Shown here one piece after another: positions 5,860 through 10,615 of a stretch of 10,615 nucleotides of DNA. This stretch comes from Elusimicrobiota bacterium (lineage in GTDB: Bacteria > Elusimicrobiota > Elusimicrobia > UBA1565 > UBA9628): NCBI GenBank assembly GCA_016194625.1, contig JACQBB010000357.1:1-10615 (forward strand), given 5' to 3'. Every line of letters starts with the position of its first letter. The first letter of the stretch is position 1. The notes under the pieces were generated by a model. It did not search any database. It was not told where the DNA came from and worked only from the letters and a program-made list of their open reading frames with translations. The translations under genes and the position numbers were made by a program.

Positions 5860-7920
5860 CTAGCGGTCCTTGCCGGTCTGCATCATCTCCGCCTGGACGC
5901 GCTGGTAGGCGCGCTGCGCCGGAGCGTAGTTCTCGTCGATCTGCAGGCAGCGGCGGAACGCCTCGCGCGCCTCGAGCAGACGGCCCTGGGCGTACAGCTC
6001 GACGCCCGCCTCGTAGAGCTTCTCGACGTCCTCCGGCCCGCCCGCGGGGCGGGCGGGGCGCTGGGCGACGGCGGGGCGGGACTCCTTGTCGACGACCGCC
6101 TTCATCGCCGCGATGTAGGACTTGAGCTTCGCGCGCTCGGCCTCGTCGGTCTCGAGCGCGTAGGCCGCGCGCAGCGACTTCAGGGCCTCCGCGTGCTTCT
6201 TGAGCGCGTGGTACGCGCCGGCCTGGCGCTTGTAGGCCTGCAGGTTGCCCGGGTCCATCGCGATGACCTGGTCCGCGAGCTTGACCACCTTGTCCCACTC
6301 CTGCTGGAAGAACGAGACCTCCATCAGCGCCGAGGTGGACTCCAGGATCCGCTTCAGCGCGTCCGCGCCGCTGGGGACCGCGGCGCTGGAGGCCGCGACC
6401 GCCGGGGCCGCCGCGGCGGGGGAGGAGACGGCGACCGCCGCCGGGGCGACGGCGGCCGCGGTGGAGACGACCGGCGCGGGCGCGCCGAGCTTGGCCTCGA
6501 GCACCCGGATCAGCCCGTCGAGCGCGGCCGAGGGCTTCAGCGCGCGCGCGTTCGCCAGCGACGCCAGCGCCTCCTGATCCTTGCCCGCGATGAACTTCAT
6601 CACGCCGTCGTGCGTCGCGGCGCCGGGCGCCTCGCGCAGGTCGGCGGAGATGTCCGGGAAGTAGGCCGCCGCGGTGCGGTAGCGCTCGTCCAAGCCCGCG
6701 AGGACCGGGTCCTTGGGCGCGAGCGACGCCGCCTGGCGCGAGCGCTCGTGCGCGTTCGAGAAGCGCCCCAGCTGGGCCTCCGCGTCGGCGTCGCGCATCA
6801 GCAGGTCGATGGCCTTGCGCTTGTAGGCGACGAGCTCCGCGGCCTGCTTGTCGAACTCGGGGGTGCCGACGGGCGCGGCCGCGGCCAGGTTCTCGAGCAG
6901 CATGTCGCCGAGCAGCTGGTCGGCCTGGCGGGGGGCGCCGAAGCGCCAGGTGAGGCCGACGCGGTGGGTGCCGGCGGTCTGCGTCAGGCCGCCGACCGGG
7001 ATCGCGAAGCCGTAGTCGAACTGCATGCGGTGGATCTTGTAGGAGACGCCGGTCGCCAGCTGGCGGTAGTCGCGGCTGCCGAAGCCGATGCCGCCGCGCA
7101 CGCCGAAGGAGCCGTACAGCAGGGTCGGCAGCCACTTCTCGGCCGCGACCGACACGCGCTTGTCCATCGAGCCGTCCGGGGCGGCCAGGAAGCCCACGTC
7201 GGACGACAGGGTCGTGAACGGGGTGCGGTACGCGCCGCCCAGCTTGATGTTGCGGCCCAGCTTGTCGGTCGAATCCGGGGAGAAGGCGACGTTCGGCTCG
7301 AGCGCGTGCTGGACCTCGAGGCCCAGGTTCCAGCGCGGCTTCACGCGCCACAGGACGCCCAGGTCGCCGTCGAAGTTCGTCTTCGAGGTGTGCGCCAGGA
7401 CGGGGTCGGCGCCGCCGGTGGCCACGCCGGTGTTCGACAGGGAGTTGGAGGCGACCGAGGTCCCGCCGAGAGAGCGGTTCAAGAACTTGGCGGACGCGCC
7501 GACGAACACGGGGTCGGGGCGGTCCTCGCGCGTCAGCATGCGGCCGTACGACGCGAACAGGCTGGACTCCCGGTACAGGCTGTCGAGCGTGAAGTAGTTG
7601 AACGCCGCGCCGACCGTGCCGTTGCGGCCCTCGGCCAGCGGATGCGCGTAGGCCAGGAACGAGTTCTGGATGTTGGAGCCGTCGGACAGGCCGGTGAGCA
7701 GGCGGGTGTAGGAGGTGCCGAACTCGCGGCGGTCCAGGGTGGCCAGGCCGGCGGGGTTGTAGTACACCGAGTAGACGTCGTCGGCCACCGCCGTGTAGGC
7801 CGTGCCGAGGCCGGTCGCGCGCGCGGAGACGCCCACGTCGTCGTAGGCCGCCCGCGCCGGACGGGGCAGCGAGGCGAGGACCAGCGTCAAGGCCAGGGCG
7901 GCGCGGGCGCGGCGGCTCAT
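5860..7920 (-). CDS. PorV/PorQ-family (UPF0164-like) outer-membrane barrel fused to a TPR-type domain
   Basis: This 686-residue protein starts with a clear signal peptide (MSRRARAALALTLVLASL, cleavage predicted after PARA at residue 24). The mature N-terminus has the family hallmark: ARATGLGTAYTAVADDVYS followed by VYYNPAGLATL at about 32-62. Residues 25 to about 328 are alternating beta strands ending HRVGLTWRFG, consistent with a FadL-like outer-membrane barrel. PorV in the type IX secretion system binds sorting domains of cargo and carries them to the cell-surface attachment machinery. Residues 332-480 are helical, 480-517 is an Ala/Pro/Ser linker, and TPR-like helices follow at about 525-606 and 632-672 (EKLYEAGVELYAQGRLLEA...). 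The TPR fusion makes it much longer than PorV alone (roughly 350-400). The frame is open to ATG 8004, but that start would put 28 extra residues before the signal peptide. It is last in an operon with two sorting-domain genes. Confidence 0.9.
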   Translation of the reverse strand: MSRRARAALALTLVLASLPRPARAAYDDVGVSARATGLGTAYTAVADDVYSVYYNPAGLATLDRREFGTSYTRLLTGLSDGSNIQNSFLAYAHPLAEGRNGTVGAAFNYFTLDSLYRESSLFASYGRMLTREDRPDPVFVGASAKFLNRSLGGTSVASNSLSNTGVATGGADPVLAHTSKTNFDGDLGVLWRVKPRWNLGLEVQHALEPNVAFSPDSTDKLGRNIKLGGAYRTPFTTLSSDVGFLAAPDGSMDKRVSVAAEKWLPTLLYGSFGVRGGIGFGSRDYRQLATGVSYKIHRMQFDYGFAIPVGGLTQTAGTHRVGLTWRFGAPRQADQLLGDMLLENLAAAAPVGTPEFDKQAAELVAYKRKAIDLLMRDADAEAQLGRFSNAHERSRQAASLAPKDPVLAGLDERYRTAAAYFPDISADLREAPGAATHDGVMKFIAGKDQEALASLANARALKPSAALDGLIRVLEAKLGAPAPVVSTAAAVAPAAVAVSSPAAAAPAVAASSAAVPSGADALKRILESTSALMEVSFFQQEWDKVVKLADQVIAMDPGNLQAYKRQAGAYHALKKHAEALKSLRAAYALETDEAERAKLKSYIAAMKAVVDKESRPAVAQRPARPAGGPEDVEKLYEAGVELYAQGRLLEAREAFRRCLQIDENYAPAQRAYQRVQAEMMQTGKDR

Positions 7921-7921
7921 G

Positions 7922-7927
7922 CTCCTT
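7922..7927 (-). promoter_or_regulatory. AAGGAG ribosome binding site with very short spacing, supports start at 7920
   Basis: The minus strand reads CTCAAGGAGCATGAGCCG. AAGGAG is a strong Shine-Dalgarno match but ends only 1 base before the ATG, shorter than the usual 5-9. Together with the signal peptide that begins at this ATG it favours 7920 over the upstream ATG at 8004, which has no comparable site. Confidence 0.5.
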
Positions 7928-7980
7928 GAGTATGCCTTTCGGGGGGCCGCGGCGCCGCTCCCATTAGCGAGGAAAATGCG

Positions 7981-7999
7981 AATTCCGGGGGACAGGTTC
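7981..7999. repeat. Possible relic of a RAYT/IS200-associated dispersed motif
   Basis: AATTCCGGGGGACAGGTTC sits in the 87-bp gap between the small sorting-domain gene and the PorV-like gene. From memory it resembles the dispersed AATTCGGGGACAG motif found between genes in several bacterial phyla, often linked to REP-associated (IS200-like) transposases. Only one copy is in this window and no transposase is present, so the assignment is weak. The rest of the gap (7921-8007) shows no other feature apart from the ribosome binding site. Confidence 0.25.
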
Positions 8000-8007
8000 T
8001 TCATGGC

Positions 8008-8436
8008 TTATCTCACCACGATGAGGGTGCCGGTATACACCTTCTGCTCGGCCGAGACCCGGTAGATGTAGACGCCGCTGCCGACGACGGAGCCGTTCGA
8101 GCGGCCGTCCCAGGTCAGGTACTGCGCCGACCCGGGCAGCGCCCCGGCGGCGCAGCCCGGGACGCCGCCGACGACCTGCTGGCGGGGTCCCAGCGTCGCG
8201 ACCTCGGCGCCGAGCAGCGAATAGACCCGCCCCGACGCGTCGGAGTCCGCCGGGTCGTCGAAGCAGAAGAACGCGGCGTCGTTGCGTCCGTCGCCGTTGG
8301 GCGTCAGCACGCGCGACAGGGGGCCGAACCAGCGGAAGCCCGCGCTCTGCGCGAACACGCCCACCGCCAGCAGGACGACGGCCGCCAGCGCGGCGCCGAC
8401 CGTCACCACGATCTCCGTCTTCTTCGCGTTCTTCAT
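8008..8436 (-). CDS. Small secreted protein consisting of a signal peptide and a type B T9SS-like sorting domain
   Basis: This 142-residue protein has a basic N-terminus and hydrophobic core at 8-28 (EIVVTVGAALAAVVLLAVGVF), with likely cleavage after VFA at 29 or retention as an anchor. Almost all the rest is one domain: SRVLTPNGDGRND at 41-53, then beta strands, ending LTWDGRSNGSVVGSGVYIY (107-125) and TGTLIVVR at the C-terminus. The TPNGDGxND motif and the WDGxxNGxxVxxGVYxY ending with a terminal Arg match the CHU_C/type B C-terminal sorting domain and the FlgD Ig-like fold. The C-terminus is closely related to that of the FN3 protein encoded upstream. Two cysteines, C58 and C95, could form a disulfide. 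A GGAG ribosome binding site lies 5 bases before the ATG, and the gene starts 10 bp after the FN3 stop. No passenger domain is present, so its job is unclear. Confidence 0.9.
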   Translation of the reverse strand: MKNAKKTEIVVTVGAALAAVVLLAVGVFAQSAGFRWFGPLSRVLTPNGDGRNDAAFFCFDDPADSDASGRVYSLLGAEVATLGPRQQVVGGVPGCAAGALPGSAQYLTWDGRSNGSVVGSGVYIYRVSAEQKVYTGTLIVVR

Positions 8437-8446
8437 ATGTTCTCCG

Positions 8447-10330
8447 TTATCTCGCCACGACGATGCTGCCGGTGAAGGTCTTCCCGTCGCCGGTGATGCG
8501 GTACACGTACACGCCGCCGCGCACGGGCGCGCCGTTCATGCGGCCGTCCCACGTCAGGGTGTTCGGCACCAGGCCGGACGTCATGTCGGCCACGAAGGCG
8601 CCCTGCAGGTCGAAGACCTTGCCGACGGGCACGACGTTCTTCGGACCGGGGTCGTACGAGAAGATCAGGGTGTCGTTGCGGCCGTCGCCGTTCGGCGTGA
8701 TCACGCGGCTGGCCAGGTTCGAGACGTCGAACACGGCCCCGGCGGAGCGCGCCTGCGCGCGGACCTGGTACACGCCCAGGTTCGGCGACTGCACGGTCAC
8801 GGTCTGCGCCACGGCGTCCACCTTGCCGTACATCTTCACCCATTGCGCGCCGTTGTACCAGTACGCGCCGAGGTCGGACGGGCTGACGGCCCCGCCGGCG
8901 GGGGCGAGCGACGCCGGCGCGAAGCCCGAGACCGGCGCGGTGTCGACGACCGGCGCGCCGGCGGCCATGTCGAAGTGGAGGACGATGCGCGCGGGCTTGG
9001 GCAGCGTGTAGCCCTTCAGCTCCGAGCCGCCGTCCTGGTAGGCGCGCCACTGGACCGACTGGAACACGCCGTTGCCCACGTCCTGCGGACGGCGCGAGCT
9101 GACGACGCGGACGTCGGAGGCGCCGCCGGCCGCGGCGATCAGCGTGGACGCGGAGGCGTCGTCCAGGACGAGGGCCGACTTGCAGTCGTCGACGAAGAAG
9201 TCCCGCTCGCCGAGCGAGGAGATCGTCGGGCCGACGTTCGAGGCGCCCGCGGTGTTGAACGACAGCAGGTGGTAGTAGTAGTTGGCGCCGCCGGTCGCGT
9301 CGGTCAGCGCGGCGCCGGTCGCCGGCAGCGTGGACACGAGCGTGTAGGACGGGTTGCAGATGTCCGTCGAGCGGTACACCGAGTATCCGCCCAGCTCGTC
9401 GACGGTCGGGGTCCCGGCGCTCAGGAACGCCTCGCCGTCGTTGAAGCGGCGCACCGGCGTCCAGGCGAAGGTCACCGCGGCGCTCGACGGGGCGACGGTC
9501 ACGCCGATCGGCTCCATCGGCGGCAGGTTGAACGGCGAGACGGAGACCGCGGCGCTGGGAGCGCTGACCGCGCCGTCCAGGGCCTTGGCGACGAGCTTAT
9601 AGTAGAAGGTCGCGGAGGCCGCCAGCGGCTTGTCCACGAACGAGAGGCCGGTGGTCGTCGTGACCTGGACGTAGCCGAAGGCGGCGTTCGTCGAGCGCAG
9701 CAGCGCGTACGCCGCCAGGCCGACGCCCTGCTGGAGCGGCGGCAGCGGGTCCCAGGTCAACGAGGCCGACAACAGGCCCCCGCGGCCCAGCAGGCCGGTG
9801 GGAGCGGACGGGGTCGGACCGCTCGGCGTGACCACCGTCAGGACGTTCGACGGCGCCGCCGCGGAGCCGTCGGCGCCGAGCGCGACGACCTCGAAGTAGT
9901 AGGTGACGCCGCCGGTCAGGCCCGCCAGCGCGGCTCCGGGCGCCGTCACCGTCGACGCCGCGGCGAAGGCGATCCCGTCGGTGCTGCGCAGCACGACGAA
10001 CGGGCTGCCGAGCGGGTTGCCGTTCGGGCTCCACGCGAGGCCGACCGTGGACGAGGACACCGCGGTCGTGGACAGGCCGACCGCCGGGGCGGCGAAGGTG
10101 ACCGTCGAGCCGAGCGGGACGAAGGCCGAGCAGCCGCCGCTGCACGCCGACACCGAGAGGAAGTAGGTGGTGTTCGGCGCCAGCCCCGCCAGGGTCGCCG
10201 TGCTCGACAGCGTGGTCGACGAGGCGGCGACCGGCGACGGCGGCAGCGCCGCCGAGGTCGAGGCGGCCAGCACGTAGTCGGTCGCGCCGGCCGCGACCGT
10301 CCAGCTCGCCGTCAGGGACGAGACGTACAC
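8447..10330 (-). CDS. Fibronectin type III repeat surface protein with type B sorting domain, 5' end apparently missing
   Basis: Read from GTG 10330 this is 627 residues. Four FN3 domains lie at about 1-80, 82-168, 172-266 and 270-370, each with the typical closing pattern (LAPNTTYFLSVSA, LTGGVTYYFEVVAL, SATFYYKLVAKA, GGANYYYHLLSF). A further beta region spans about 385-528 and contains LGAYWYNGAQWVKM and SPNLGVYQVRA. The sorting domain is 532-627: SRVITPNGDGRND at 541-553, LTWDGRMNGAPVRGGVYVY at 592-610 and GSIVVAR at the end. The protein should be exported and displayed or released at the surface. GTG 10330 falls inside the first FN3 domain, has no ribosome binding site, and gives no signal peptide. 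The frame stays open to 10456 and reads sensible linker (PSTTTATVVTLPGPPPAP) up to about 10408, with no ATG, GTG or TTG. The true 5' end is therefore probably lost. It heads the operon with the small sorting-domain and PorV-like genes. Confidence 0.85.
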   Translation of the reverse strand: MYVSSLTASWTVAAGATDYVLAASTSAALPPSPVAASSTTLSSTATLAGLAPNTTYFLSVSACSGGCSAFVPLGSTVTFAAPAVGLSTTAVSSSTVGLAWSPNGNPLGSPFVVLRSTDGIAFAAASTVTAPGAALAGLTGGVTYYFEVVALGADGSAAAPSNVLTVVTPSGPTPSAPTGLLGRGGLLSASLTWDPLPPLQQGVGLAAYALLRSTNAAFGYVQVTTTTGLSFVDKPLAASATFYYKLVAKALDGAVSAPSAAVSVSPFNLPPMEPIGVTVAPSSAAVTFAWTPVRRFNDGEAFLSAGTPTVDELGGYSVYRSTDICNPSYTLVSTLPATGAALTDATGGANYYYHLLSFNTAGASNVGPTISSLGERDFFVDDCKSALVLDDASASTLIAAAGGASDVRVVSSRRPQDVGNGVFQSVQWRAYQDGGSELKGYTLPKPARIVLHFDMAAGAPVVDTAPVSGFAPASLAPAGGAVSPSDLGAYWYNGAQWVKMYGKVDAVAQTVTVQSPNLGVYQVRAQARSAGAVFDVSNLASRVITPNGDGRNDTLIFSYDPGPKNVVPVGKVFDLQGAFVADMTSGLVPNTLTWDGRMNGAPVRGGVYVYRITGDGKTFTGSIVVAR

Positions 10331-10422
10331 GGCCGTGACGCCGCCGCCCGCCGGCGCGGGCGGGGGGCCGGGCAGGGTGACGACCGTCGCCGTGGTCGTG
10401 GACGGAGCCGGCGCGCCCGCCG

Positions 10423-10615
10423 ATGCCGGAGCGCCAGCTCGCCACGCGCGAGACCGTCAACGCCACGGCGGCGCCGCTCACCGCCGGCCTGCTGCATTCG
10501 GGCTTCGCCGCGCAGGTCGCCCGGCGGCGCGACGAGACCGCCCTCATCGCCGACGGGCGCCGTCTCACGTACGGCGAGCTCGACGCCGAGGCGCGCGCCC
10601 TCGCGGGGACGCTGC
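10423..10615 (+). CDS. AMP-binding enzyme, NRPS adenylation-domain-like, N-terminus only
   Basis: The first 64 residues of a longer protein run off the right edge. TAGLLHSGFAAQVARRRDE (20-38), TALIADGRRLTYGELDAEA (39-57) and RALAGTL (58-64) match the start of ANL-superfamily adenylation domains, especially those of non-ribosomal peptide synthetases (pattern: F..Q..R.PD..AL..G...LTY.EL...A..LA). Such enzymes activate a carboxylic or amino acid with ATP to an acyl-adenylate. The core ATP-binding motifs lie outside the window, so substrate and modularity cannot be judged. ATG 10423 is the first start in the frame (stop at 10378-10380); the nearest purine-rich site, GGAG at 10404-10407, is rather far away. 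Nearly every codon from the ATG onward ends in G or C, as expected for a real gene here. An acyl-CoA synthetase is the main alternative. Confidence 0.82.
   Translation, partial: MPERQLATRETVNATAAPLTAGLLHSGFAAQVARRRDETALIADGRRLTYGELDAEARALAGTL

Noticed and set aside
6193..7929. 578-residue plus-strand open frame opposite the PorV-like gene
   Set aside because: It is antisense to a gene with a signal peptide, family signature and TPRs, and its product has no recognisable domain.
7921..8004. Start of the PorV-like protein at ATG 8004
   Set aside because: It would place 28 residues before a perfectly ordinary signal peptide and has no ribosome binding site; the 7920 ATG has AAGGAG just upstream.
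9597..10568. 323-residue minus-strand open frame spanning the FN3/AMP-binding junction
   Set aside because: I considered it as a frameshifted source of the missing signal peptide. Its first 40 residues lack a hydrophobic core and it lies antisense to the AMP-binding start, which matches its family well.
1..10615. tRNA, rRNA, riboswitch, phage or insertion-sequence genes
   Set aside because: I saw no tRNA-like cloverleaf, rRNA segment, integrase, transposase or recognised leader structure by eye; the window is filled by protein genes with short gaps.

Overview
The window is very GC-rich, uses mostly G or C at third codon positions, and is densely packed in short operons. It carries no plasmid, phage or insertion-sequence genes. 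A PorV-like outer-membrane barrel sits beside proteins whose C-termini match type B type IX secretion (T9SS) sorting domains. This points to a Gram-negative bacterium of the FCB group or a relative such as Elusimicrobiota; the exact phylum cannot be fixed from this sequence.

Left block (1-2415, minus strand): a membrane histidine kinase, a stand-alone receiver-domain response regulator, and the N-terminal two thirds of the endolytic transglycosylase MltG. They read in the order kinase, regulator, MltG, with a 13-bp gap and then a 4-bp GTGA overlap. Peptidoglycan processing therefore appears to be co-expressed with a two-component pair. A 113-bp AT-rich divergent intergenic region separates this block from the next.

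Middle block (2529-5816, plus strand): three tightly coupled genes that I cannot assign to a known family. They are a 461-residue coiled-coil protein, a 259-residue coiled-coil protein, and a 374-residue single-pass membrane protein with a proline-rich tail and a predicted extracytoplasmic beta-propeller. The gaps are -4 and +1 bp, so they probably act as one assembly. A GC-rich hairpin ends the block and faces the next operon.

Right block (5860-about 10420, minus strand): a fibronectin type III (FN3) repeat protein ending in a TPNGDGRND-type sorting domain, a small protein that is little more than a signal peptide plus the same domain, and a PorV-like barrel fused to a TPR-type C-terminal region. 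This looks like cargo, mini-cargo and an outer-membrane shuttle encoded together.

Right edge (10423-10615, plus strand): the first 64 residues of an AMP-binding (NRPS adenylation-like) enzyme. It starts head-to-head against the FN3 gene, which has no signal peptide, ribosome binding site or convincing start. The junction near 10408-10423 therefore looks like a rearrangement or an assembly join that removed the 5' end of the FN3 gene.
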